Origin: Isoetes taiwanensis
Lineage: Eukaryota > Streptophyta > Lycopodiopsida > Isoetales > Isoetaceae
Direction of reading: 5' to 3'
Length of the DNA: 64,000 nucleotides
NCBI GenBank assembly: GCA_021234155.1
Contig: JAJEKV010000025.1
Coordinates: 3,433,339 to 3,497,338, forward strand
Each line of letters begins with the position of its first letter. The stretch's first letter is position 1. Below, piece by piece: positions 47,211-58,990 of this stretch. The position numbers were made by a program, and so were the translations under genes. The notes under the pieces are model-generated. The model did no database searches, was not told where the DNA came from, and saw nothing but the letters and a program-made list of their open reading frames with translations.

Positions 47211-50200
47211 CGATAGAATTCACAGCTCCTTTGCATCAATATGTTTGCTTGTATTTCTCTAATCAACGCCAGTTTTTCTTCTGTTTCCGACTATTTCCAT
47301 GCAGCAGGTTTGCAGTGTAATAACTGAGACGGCATGGATCCACCAGCTCTGCTAATGGCGGAGCTACAGATTTGAGGAGGTTTAACGGATTAAAGGGTCT
47401 AGAAGGTAAAACCAAAACAGAGACGATTAAAGCTAAGCAGCCGCCATGCCCGCAGACGTCATTTGCTTCCTGCTTCCATCTAAACTCATTTGCAGGTTTG
47501 CATCTATTTTTTCTGTGGTTTTTTTCATCTTATTTGTGCCGGAAACCAGAAGAATATGCAAGACTCATGCCAGAAACTAGAAGTAGAAGCAATATGCAGG
47601 ATGGCCAGATCAAGCAAAGCTATTCCTGGAAATTTGAACCATTTTAATATTACGTTAGTACTCGCTTCAGACTCGGTTTATTCCGCCTGTAATCGGAAAG
47701 CCTACGGGTGCCGCCAGACTCGACATGACTTCGCCATGGGGTTCCGCCTCTAAGTTCACTGCCTATGGCGTCACTGGCCTCCTTTGCTGTGGCAGAATCA
47801 CCTCCGGGCAATTACCTAGTACTTCTTGTGTTTGCTATGTATGACAAAGTACTTGAAATGAATGGGAAAAATTTCTTTCTAGCCTTAGGGATGAACAAGC
47901 ATCTGCAGATTTGAATGGACTTATCCTACGAATAAAATTTTGTTCAAAAATTTCCTTCAGATCTCATAAAACAGCATCACTAAAATAAATTTGAAGCCTA
48001 TAAAGAAAGCAATAATATAGTATTAAATTCTAGCAAAATAACATAAACCGTGTCATGTTCCTGTGAAAATGCGCCCTAATGAGTAATATTTTGTCAATGA
48101 GTATTTATCACAAGAAAGTAAAAAGTCTTCCCATATTAGCTCCTCTAATGAGATGTGAAGCGTCTCTGTGTTACTTGTTCCTATCGCATCATATATCCTG
48201 TACTATATTTCAAGTGAATCAAAAAAATTATTTTTTGAACCGGAATTACAGAAGTTTAGGACTTTGGCCGCTATTACAGGTTTGCGCAACCTATATAAAA
48301 ATTTAGTTGAAGCACTCCTCTCCCCACACAATGCATTATTATATATACACAATTTCAAGATGGGAATTCAATATATGTCTTGTTTTCTTACAGACCACGT
48401 TAAGGACTTTCCAAATTGATTGTAAAGAAAATGTTTGAAATTTATAGTACAAAGCTCAAGATAGTCTATTACAATTGCTCTTGCTTGCTCCTGGCCAAGC
48501 CACCGATCTTTAATTTATTCCGAAAGTGTTTTGTCTTATGCATAGCCTAAGGTCCTACTAAGCATCACATTATCCTCTCTCGAGATTTTAATTTTGCAGT
48601 GGAAGTCAGATTCCTCGCCTTTGACTTGGACTTCAATATAGGGTTTGATGCTGTCCTTCAAAAAAGAAAAAAAGGAAAAAAAGATAGTCTATTACAAGAT
48701 TTATAACTAACGGCCAATAGACATAAGCACTTTTCTCGCTTTCTAAGTTAGCTCTCAAGGGCAAGAACATGTCTTCATTGCAATGGCGTAAGTGGACCAA
48801 ATGGTTGTAGTTTGTTCGACCTCTTTTGACTTAGGCCATCATGAGCAATTTTGCCCATTGATCGTTTTGCCCCGTTCGCACTAAAGGTACAATTCGGGAT
48901 GTAAGGCTTGATATACCATCCATGAAGATAGGGTCAGGCAAATATCCCTATTTACCATTGTTTATAAATGCTTAACCCTTTCATAAATCCCATCCATCCC
49001 TTTCGCATGTATACCCCATAAAATATTTTTACATGTTCAAGATGAGAAACTACCTTTGCAATATATATTCTCCGTCCCTAATCAATTTTTACATCTTTTG
49101 GCCCATATTCTATCTCAAGTAGTGTATTTTCATGCACCTAAATCCCAATACTGTATATTATTTTGTGTATATATATGTACACAAACGCCAATAAAAATAC
49201 CTAAAGTATTCGCTAGTGTTATTTACACACTACAACTGCATACCATCCTTGGTGACGCCATGTCTATGGATCGCGACTAGACTTTGCACTCATGTCCATG
49301 CCGCTATGGGATGTAATGTGGACGTTAGTGTGATGTCATATTTGACCTAGATGACATTTGACCCAATGTTGCTATAATGGGAACCGTTGACTAGGCATAC
49401 ATTAAAGTTTCCTCGCATTCAAGCATTAAAAAAGACAAGCTCGGCAGCCATATTGCTTCAAGGTGACATTTGTTGGTAAGGTTACAAACCTTTGGTCTAA
49501 CACTTTTAGGTAATGCATTATTTTAAGTCTTGAGATCTTTTAATCAGGTTAGTAGAAAAGTTCTAAAATAATTTGATAGAAAAATTTACTTTCAACCGAC
49601 TATATTTACTATTAGATATACAAACTAACCAATCACTAACTAACTAACTAACTAACAACTTATACTAAAGTTTGCCCAACACTTGCCTTTTTATCAAAAA
49701 TTATTGATGATAAATATTAACCTCCAATAATGTGAATTTGATCCTATATGGCATCATCTTGGGATAAACCAAAAGGACCTTAGGATTCTGACGTCTTGTT
49801 GCACACTCTTGGGTGTTCCTTATAATATGCTCAAATGAGGTCTGGGCTTTTTTTCTATCAATTCCTATGTATAAATGGTCGCCTCATCTTATAGATTGTA
49901 GCAGTTGATGGTGATCTAAGATGCCCCCAAAATGTGAAAGTGACAAACTTCTTTTCACATTGGCTGAATACTACTATTCATTGATTGATTCATCTTCTTA
50001 TTGTACCAGGAAATTGCATTATAAAGCATAATTTCTTTTGCATTAAACATTCAATCTTGACCATGCGTCCAATCTTTTGCATTAGATATACTAATTTCTA
50101 AGCTAGTAGTCCTCTCCACTCAATGCGAAATATGCTTGAGAGATGAATAGAATAATAGAATAGAATGCCATGGGACTCGAGAATGGCCTAGTACAACCAT

Positions 50201-51130
50201 TCCTACTAGGATTAAACCTCGAAAAGGTTTTCAAGGGAAAAACCTTTGCAAAGAATGACATACTAGACAAGCAAGAAAATATAAGTAGGCGAAGACTATT
50301 GAGGTCGCAATTGAAGATGCTAATCCGCATCTCACATGTATACGCCCAATCTTGCATAGATGGGGCCTCGAAATTGTGGAAGCTTGAATGGAATGCTAAA
50401 GTTAAATAACGGTTCCCGACCATCTCAAAAGCAGACATCTTTAGCATTATGGCTTTCATCTTCATTAACTTGTAACTAGCAACATGCATATAGGTGTAAA
50501 TTCTATGCTGGTGTAATCAACCGGACATGTGCTTTATGTGTCGAAAGCTTTAGTACCTCCTTTATCGTGGTGGACGCCCAATCAATTAAACCGTATCTGC
50601 GGCATGCACCAAGAATAGTATATGCAATCTCGAATGGCAGTGGATCGCTGACTAGGATCTCCAAAGACGCTGGAACTCCGCTTGGCGCGGGAGGGACATG
50701 GTTGGAGTTTCCCTTTAGTGGCTTTTCATGGAGAAATCAATCGAATTGCAATTAGAGAATTGTACCAATTCATACAATTCAACAAATTTTGCATTGTTTC
50801 AATTGAATTTTCAATTTGGAATTGTAATTCAAGTCATTTCAATGTGGAAAGCTCCCGAAAGCATCGGGACTATTAGAAGAAGGATTTTCTGCAAATTCAA
50901 GCTAAAAATAGAAGAAAATCCCGAAAGGAAGAGACAGAGAGAAGGAAACAATCCTCCTTCCAATACCAAAGATTGTGGTGTTTTGAGGAAGAAGATTACG
51001 TGAATTGTCACAATTTGGAAGATACTCAATGAAATTACAAATACTTTTGCCCCCAAATGTGGACAAGGGAAGTGAATGAGATTCTTCAAGAAGATTAAAC
51101 ATCTTCCACTCGACAAGTTGATGTAGCAGA
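47211..51130. other. No clear gene
   Basis: 47290-47760 is GC-richer than its surroundings with plus-strand frames of 91 and 87 codons lacking motifs. The rest is AT-rich. A (TAAC)5 run lies near 49635-49655, and 50730-50850 is an AATT/CAATT-rich low-complexity tract. A plus-strand frame at 50170-50409 (79 codons, NGLVQPFLLGLNLEKVFKG at its start) matches nothing I know. Confidence 0.4.
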
Positions 51131-52984
51131 TCCAAAGAAAATGCCCTTTATGAGGGATTTAATTTTGAATGTGAAAGAGACTTTTCAAGCTCAAAATATG
51201 ATAGAAATACCGATGTTCTTCAAGCAAAAAGGAGTACACCGCAAATGGCCGATCTTCAACAAAGGAGGAATCAATCAAGAATAGCAAGGCTTCTATCTAT
51301 TCCAAGAAGAACTGGCAAGAGCATTTCGAGACGGTGTATGCAAAATTTGAAGTGCATCCCTGGTCAATGCTCTCTGTGAGGAGAAAAAGGTCCATGCACT
51401 TCGTGATGAAGCAATAGGTAAGATAAAGAATTTTTGGGATGAGAATACTAGATCTCAATTATATAAAACATGTGAGAAAACATGTTAGTGAAACAGGTGA
51501 AAAGATTGACCACATCCTATTCATTTGCCGAGGTGACACAAGTAAGCACATTCTACTTCTTTTTTTTTTCTCAGATTTTGCATGATATTGTTGTCAACTG
51601 CTATGATCAGTTGCGCTTTTATCTTCAATCTCGTGAAAGAGTATCCCCGAGATCAATATATATATATGCCAAGAAACTTTTGAGAAGCTTAAACCAAGCT
51701 TACATTAGGAGATTGCAAGAAAGAGAGACTGTCGGGCCGCCACCACACATGCACCTTGATTTTGTCATGCATGCAATTAATAACATGAGGCCCTGATCCT
51801 TATGGTGTGCACAAAGATTGCAAATGCTAATGCAGTGGTATGTGGTCCAGTCCAACATGCAATGCTAAGGACAATATTTCAAATCTACAAGTGAGTATTG
51901 AGAAATGTGGTAGCCCCAAAGTAGAAGCAGATGAATGGTCCTAAGAGGTGTTATTAACATAGCTCATATATATATTGTTTAACTTTTCATTTCTAAGGGC
52001 TATCTAGATAACATATGTCATATATATTGTTTAATTTTTTCATTTCTATGATATCTAGCTTCAATATTCTCTTCTTACGACTTTCTTAATCCACTTTATA
52101 CAGGATTCCAAAGTGTCCAATCCGAACAAGTAAATAATTAGAACACCGGTGGATTGGAAAGTTTTGAAAGTTAGTGTTGAGTTTGTGTTAGAAGGATCAA
52201 TGTCATTTATACTAATTTGTTGATTCTACTACTTTGCAGCAAGAAGTCAAGCTTCTAGGATAAACCCTCAAGAAGAAACCAACTAAAGTTACAAGATTGG
52301 CCTACAAGACCGGGTGTACCCCTTTGAATTTCGTGAATACGTAAGAAAACAATGGCGATTTGTGCCACACAACTGCCAAGGCTCATTGGCAAGCAAAACA
52401 ATTCAGACAATGTTTGGCAAGTTTTAAGAAGACACAATAGTTTCTCGTGAATTGACTTAAAACTATGGTTTCAGTTCGCCAGAAGCGAATCATGTCATTG
52501 GCACATCAATTGCATCCATTTTAGTTCATATCACTGTATTGGGTTTGGAAGGGAAACAGAGGTGGATGGCAATGACATCAAGAAGAAAAGAAAAGATATG
52601 AAGCAAAAGATGATAATGTAAATTATAAAAGAGTGTCACTCTATATTTCGTGATGAGAAGTCTCATGGTATCAATTCCAGGCACAAAGATTGCCTCTTAA
52701 AACATACTTGGTTGGAGTTAAATAGCATTCAATATTCCAAGCATTATGTATGGTCGATGGTTGTTCATCCCCAATTTAAGTCAGAAGACCATTCCCATTT
52801 CTTGGGTAGATGGTACAGAGATCTTGGGAAGGAGATTATTTGGAATTCCCTTTGCCACCAAGATAGAAAGGTGGAGCATGATGGCCAAGGAGCAGTGGTA
52901 AAAAGATTTCTCACAAAGGAACAACTGAAGTATAATGGGAGAAAACTCCAGCAGGCCGCAGATGTCGCTCGGGATTTTAAATGA
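51131..52984 (+). other. Coding-like plus-strand tracts, possible interrupted gene
   Basis: Function unknown. Several plus-strand open stretches follow one another: 51151-51290 (MRDLILNVKETFQAQNMIEI and VHRKWPIFNKGG), 51315-51480 (EELARAFRDG, then EEKKVHALRDEAIGKIKNFW), 51575-51796 (YDQLRFYLQSRERVSPRSI, KKLLRSLNQAYIRRLQERE; stop at 51796) and 52620-52984 (ECHSIFRDEKSHGIN, HFLGRWYRDLGKEIIWNSL, KYNGRKLQQAADVARDFK; stop at 52984). The third stretch is preceded by a good polypyrimidine tract and AG (51560-51574), an intron acceptor. Frame shifts separate the parts. This could be a decayed host gene or a DNA-transposon ORF. No catalytic motif is seen. Confidence 0.3.
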
Positions 52985-53339
52985 ATTCCCTTTACCAACA
53001 AACCATCCGACCTCGCAGATACCGTGGCATCGCGACTCTGTAGCACTTGAAGCACTTAGACCTCTATTTTATAATAATTATCAGGTGCATGATTTTGGTG
53101 TTTGGTGATACTTTACTAGTTTTATACATGTTGGCGCCATTTATGTACAACATAACCATTTGAACTTTTTTTTTGTTATTGGAATGTTTACTTACCTATA
53201 CAACATCACTTTTACAAAGACTTGATAGCTAGCTAAGCCATAAAGACTTGATTAATTGCTGTCAAGTGGTGTACTTTTGGGAAATTGACCTCATAGTATA
53301 GATAGATCAGAAAGGTATGATGCCTCGTGACCCTCAAAG

Positions 53340-56300
53340 GGACAACTAAAATTCATCGTGATCGTGCCTTTTGATAGAAAAAAAAATCCTTTTGAAGCTT
53401 GCACATAGACCTTTGTCATGTTTTTGCATGTCTTGCTGCCAAGAAGGGAAATGGACTCTAGGCACTAAATCTCGTGATGTGAGGTTGGGAGACAAAATGA
53501 GTTGGTCCCCCAAAAGAGTAGAACCGCAGGAAATTCCCCGATAATGAGGTTGTGGTCTCAAGACGAGGAGACCTGATAGTGAAGATGATGGTGACCATGA
53601 CTGACAAATTTAATATAGAAGTAGGGGACAATTTTGCGTTGAATGCGTATAGCTGCAACAGGTGTAGACTTTGCGTCCTGAAATGTATTGAGACAAGAAT
53701 ACATTACTAGATGATTATGAAGATGGTCAAGTACTGCTTTTGAATTGGTGGTCATACTTTCCGCTACTTCATTACAAACAATTGGAAGGAGAATTAAGTT
53801 TTCAACTTCTTTTAGGACAAAACCATCGGGCCACAAGCAGTAATGCCTACCTCGTTAGGATTTGCAGTAAATTTGACATGACTTTGGTGAAAGACAACTC
53901 AGGATAGTATGGATGAGCAGACATGCCAACAAATAATGAGCAGCCTCGCCTTCAAGTTGATAATGCTTCCAATCATCAATTGTGCAAAAGAAGATAAAAA
54001 ATATTCATTGATTACTTAATAAGTATATCCGCATCCAAAGGATATATCAAATGTATAGTTGAAAATTGGCTGTTCTACATGAACAAATAACAACAAAATG
54101 GCCGGGTCAAGGCTTGACTATTTACAATTTGTTTCAACTAACTATTTACAAATTGTTCTTAAATGTTGTACATGAGTTAAGTGGATGAATCCTATATCCG
54201 TGATGTTCACCTACTTCACAAATGTAGAGTAATAGAGATCAAAAGAAACTCGGCCGAGGAACTCTAACATTGTCGCGATCCAACCTCTCAAGAATCACGG
54301 CCTCCATATCAAAGAAATCCACAAATTGTGCTCTTCAATAATAATGTCTTCCAGCTTATCATCCATTGCAAGTTGATACAACAATGGAAAATGGAATCCA
54401 CTAGCAAACTTGAACTTGACTTAAAATTTTCAATCCTCATGCTTTTGCCGCATAACAGCTTGTATAAGGTGGAGACAAGAATGCTGGCAACCGTGGAGTC
54501 ATCAACCAAAAATACATCTTTCGCTGTATTGAGGAATCGCGCGATAATTCCTTTTCCAAAGGTTTCCTATGAACACCGGTTTGTCAACATGTCCAGGTAA
54601 CGTGCGGAAAGGCATTTTGTCCCAAATAAAACAAGCCTCGTATAAGTAATGGACACAACTTCAGAACACCTCCTTTGTATCAAACCAGCCATAGATGACC
54701 ATATAGCCAAGTCATAACACTCTACCTTGTTTAAAAATTCTCAGAACACTGTACCGGAATAATAAAACTATCTTGTTTTTGTATACTTATGAATGTGTGG
54801 GCTGCATTTCAAGTTTTTCAGACTTTGAATATGTTTTAACCAAAACAATAATTCATTGAGGTCCATAATCAATACCTTTCTACTCACCATGATATCTCTC
54901 ACAGGTGTCATTTTGTTTTGTTGAACCTCACCGGCTCAACACTTGCCGGGCAAACTTGCCGCTCAACACTTGTTTCAAATGTCTTATAACTCCAGGATTA
55001 ACACAATGTTGAACCATTGTTGGCTGTACTATATTTGCTCTCTAAACTATATTTTGTGGAACAAAAGCTGGCTCAACATCACTTCTTATTTCCAAAATGT
55101 CTCATCCATATTTGGCTCAACTATAGTTGGTTGAACTATAGTTTCACTCTCCTTTTCTGGGCTTCCTCCTTTCTTCTTCACTTTATTGATGATGTTTGAT
55201 TTCTTTTCATTATCAAATTTGTTTGAATTTCTGTGCGCACTTAAGACATTAGAACAAAACAAATTCAAACAACCATTGCAAAGCAATTTAAATTTTTATT
55301 AATAACACTAAAATGGCTACAATGAACACTCAAATACCTTCTCTAATGGCTACAACACCCGCTTTCATTGATATGTGGAATTATTCCAATTGTCTCCTGC
55401 ATAGAATCAAGGCTGCCTAATTTTCATGTAATGTACTCTTGATTGAGACAATCATTTTTGTCATCTGTGAGCATCAAGCATAGCTTGAAATAGAATACCT
55501 TCTTTTGAGTTGGACCCTGATCTTCTACTTCAACAAAGAAGCTAGCTGGCGCTAGATTGACTGTCAGTGGATGATGCTTCCCAAGTAGCAAAGATTATTA
55601 AGTGCTACAAATGTTTGCATCTATTGCTCTGCTGCAACTCTAAACTTGTATTCTCATCATCCTCTAATGCATCTTCAGATTCTTCTTGCTTCTCGAATGG
55701 ATAAGTCCTCCTTTTAGGTGCTTCTCCTTTCCTCGCTTTGCTTTATCTTTTGTTTTCGCTTTGAACCTCAAGACTTTGATTTGGGTGAAAAATTTCCTTT
55801 TCTTCGGTCGTTCCTTCACCATTTCTATCTCTCGTGGTCACCTCTCTTGATGTGACTCAATCTCCTTTCCCTCAACAACCTTCCTGTTTCAGAATAGCTT
55901 CACCCCTCATCATCTATTAGTATAACATTATTTGTCTAATCTTATAAGGAGATCTTGAAGTTGAGGGTAGCAGATAAGATTTCCAAGAGTTGATATCCCA
56001 TCATGTACAATGGAAGGTGATCCTGCATTTTCAAGTTAATCGCCTCGCCCACGTGCAATCAAGCCATACCAAGCTCTAAAAAATAAAGCAGAACCGGAGC
56101 AGATGAAGTGCAAATAATGCATTTACCTTTAGCCAACAAAGTCAGGCATACTAAGGATAATTATGATCACATTTTAGTTTTACCGATAACCGTAATTGCT
56201 GGAGAAATTAATCCACATGCAAAGCATTTTCACGCTGGGCCCTCGCTAAATAATAGTATATATAGGTAAGTCTCTACTAACTGTATTGACTTAATTGGTG

Positions 56301-56650
56301 AAATTTCTATACCTTCTTCCGCTTTTGAGGTTTGATCTCAAAAGATTGAGAGGTTAGGCATCCTTCATGTGAAGTTCACCTTGCAATTCATCCCTTCTTG
56401 ATGCCGTGGTTTGGATTGACCTTCCTGTAACTTGCCATTTTTTTGCTGCATAGGTTCCAAGCATAATACTTGTTTCGCTCGAATGTCTTTTCTAACTCGA
56501 GTTACCTCGCAAAGATTTTTGAGTTCTAATTCTTTTTTCATTTGCTCAATATTACGTTCTTGCTTCACATTGCCACTTAAAGCCCGGGTTTGAGAGATCC
56601 TCTGCTGCCAATGTGACAAGATGTCATTCAACCCACGCAATGCTTCTCTC
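53340..56650 (-). other. Coding-like minus-strand tracts, possible interrupted gene
   Basis: Function unknown. Minus-strand coding-like stretches from 5' to 3': 56365-56640 (MRGLNDILSHWQQRISQTRA, then KKELELKNLCEVTRVRKDIRA, probable coiled coil), 55427-55590 (NLAPASFFVEVEDQ, KKVFYFKLCLMLTDDKND), 55086-55220 (KKSNIINKVKKKGG, ETIVQPTIVEPNMDE), 54309-54509 (VASILVSTLYKLLCGKSMRI), 54240-54310 (FFDMEAVILERLDRDNVRV) and 53558-53836 (MWPDGFVLKEVENLILLPIV). They are on one strand and in one order, which favours a single multi-exon gene or large element, but stops between them show decay or missing introns. I cannot assign a family. Confidence 0.3.
54900..55165. repeat. Short dispersed GGTTGAAC/GGCTCAAC repeats
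   Basis: At least ten copies of GTTGAAC, GGCTCAAC or their complement CAACTATAG-type words within 260 bp. On the minus strand some encode (I/V)VQPT(I/M)V, for example ETIVQPTIVEP and ANIVQPTMVQH, so an amino-acid repeat is possible. Confidence 0.5.
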
Positions 56651-58590
56651 TCTCACTAGAAATTCTGGTGATCTCATTCTCGACGGGCTTCTACATTCTC
56701 AGAAAAATTTTGTGTTCAAAACAAAAGATTCCATCGCCAACTTCTTTTCCTCTTCAAATTTCTACCGCCTTCTCTCAGATTTTGGTTCCAATGATTCAAA
56801 GCTTACACCTCCTCGTGATTTCATAATTTGAGCTCCAGCAATGTTCTCAATTTCATCTTTGTGCTTTTCAGATTTTTAAAGTGATATGTACTTTTTCCAA
56901 AGTAAGTAGGCTATCCAGTCAATTTCATTATTGCATAATCCCTCACTCGGAGCAAAGCTTTTTATCAATGTTTCTTGTAATTGTTCTTTCATGTGGTTGT
57001 ACCCGGTGATTTTTATATTGTGTCCTGAATTTATCTCCTCTCCAAACCGATACCTAATCTTCTTTTGTTGATTTTTTCTCCAAATATTTCATTTTTAGAG
57101 CCTAATTAGTCCATCATCCCAAAAATCCATGCATTTCCACAAAAATCTTCGCATCACACGCCGCCATTCCGATGCTTTCCATTTGGCTTTCTGTGATGGC
57201 TATGGTGCGAGAAATTCTGACTAAAAGCTTGCGGCTATGGCGCTGAAAGTTCGACTAAAAGCTATGGCTTATGGCTATGGCGCATTTATTATGGCGCTGG
57301 AACTGCCAAAGATTAATTGCGCGGACACAGTCGACGATCCAAGTGTTTTTAGGTGGCCGGGTGTCGGGCTGCTTTTTGATCACCGATAGAATTTTACAAT
57401 CTATATAATTCGCTTCATGGTGAATTGCCGCCACTTCCATCTACCTTCCTCAAGAGCTTGTGGGATCCCGTATGCATTTGATGCAATAGCTACAAGCTTT
57501 TTCCCGACAAGAAAGCAAGCAAATAAGCTTCCGTCCCGGTACAAAGTGGAATTTATATATGCATGATAATGACCAGTTTTAACTTTACAAGGTAACTGCG
57601 ATCCCACATCTTTTGAGAAAACGCATCATCAAGATATTGTTGCAGCGTCGATCAGAAATAGCAAGCATCATACAAGGTTCCAATTGTACTGTGACTGGCT
57701 AAGTAAACCATGTATCATATTCCTCTTTACTATTATTTCAATGAATGTAGGCCTAAGATTTTAGATTTTTGGATGCCACAAGGCCCACTGAAACTCATTT
57801 TGGTACTAATCAACAACGAAATAACATGGTCATTAAAAAAAGGGGAAAAAATATATTGAATAAAAAAATAATCACATTACCGCTAGTTGTGTCGGTCATA
57901 GCACTATATTATATCGTTTTGATGTCGTGATCACTTCTAGATCCAACGTTAACATTTGTTTGGCCCATCCGGACGCTGAAAAGAAAAGCTAAAGAAAAAG
58001 TTGTGTTGGCTATTTTCTCTCTAAGATCGAAGCTTGTAAAATTGTCGCCTAAGGCCTTTGATTCATGGAGTAGGGTTTGTATCAGGTGGAGGCCTCGAGG
58101 TATCAAAGATTGATCGCTTCGATTTTTTCTCACCATCAAACAAAGCAGGGTTCGTGAGAATGGCAAATCCATTCGGAATCCGCTTGATGATGATTAAGTT
58201 GACTGCCTGCGGTGGCATCGCCTGCGTTAATCAAAGAAGTTTTAAGAAGATACAGATTTGGCAGGAACCGACTTCTCGCAGACGGCAGATCAAAGAGAAA
58301 TCAATGATTGTGGGAGCACAAAGTTTTGATAAGTTGTAAAATCTCGCAACTCTTGAAACCGATATCAGATGGATGACCATACCGGTGGTGATTTGCAATT
58401 ACTTGAATGTTGAATAATCGAGGCGTATCAATTTTGAAGGGTGTAAAAGTGTGTAAGGTGATTTTTGAGATTGAGATTTGGTAAGCCATAACATGCTACC
58501 AAAGAAACGTAAGAGGAGCCAACAAAGATCGATGAACATGCACGATATGAATGTGAAACGAGAGCCAATTATCCACATTTAATAGCACCT
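56651..58590. other. No clear gene
   Basis: 57195-57300 carries repeated CTATGGCG/AAAGCTATGGCT words. Overlapping frames at 58058-58339 (plus, 93 codons) and 57909-58172 (minus, 87 codons) cover partly the same DNA and neither has a motif, so none is called. Confidence 0.4.
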
Positions 58591-58599
58591 AATGCTTGA

Positions 58600-58990
58600 G
58601 TAAATGCAGAATGCCACCACTACGTCCATTCAAAAGGAATGGCTTACTGTAGGGCATTGTCATTCAAGGATGATGGTACAACTTGCTGCCATAATGGACA
58701 ACCTAAGTTGAGCCCCATAAAGAATGCCCCATCTAATTCAGAGATTTTTGAGCCACTAACACCCAAAGCACTAACTTTCACCAACGATGATCGATCTACA
58801 ATAGTGCTCTTGCATTTGCTTCCTTTCGCACCAACATCGAAAGCAATTCAAGGATGTGGATCGTACTATTTCAAGATCCACATGAACTCTACCATATGGT
58901 AGGGCCACTTTATTAATAATTATTAAATCATATTCCCAAATTTCTACATTTTAGATGTCACTATGCACATGAAGCGTGGAGTCCAAAACC
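58600..58990 (+). mobile_element. Helitron Rep/helicase fragment
   Basis: A plus-strand frame (58639-58902, 87 codons) resembles the N-terminal Helitron-like domain found upstream of the plant Rep/helicase region. It has CCHNGQPKLSPI, fitting the CCxxGKVxLP motif, then LHLLPFAPTSKAI, aligned with the RxYNxxFAFxS segment, and CGSYYFKIHMNSTIW, aligned with GPYxFRIxGxIYHRIG. In the next frame MVGPL continues the HRIG.LLP segment near 58890. The Rep motif, helicase motifs and the CTRR 3' end were not found, so this is a truncated, non-functional piece. Confidence 0.55.

Noticed and set aside
50103-50489. 128-codon minus-strand frame
   Set aside because: The opposite strand has an equally open, more protein-like frame over the same DNA, and neither has a motif.
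54900-55165. Helitron or MITE hairpin from GGCTCAAC/GTTGAACC words
   Set aside because: The words occur in both orientations without a bounded pair of termini; treated as a local low-complexity repeat.
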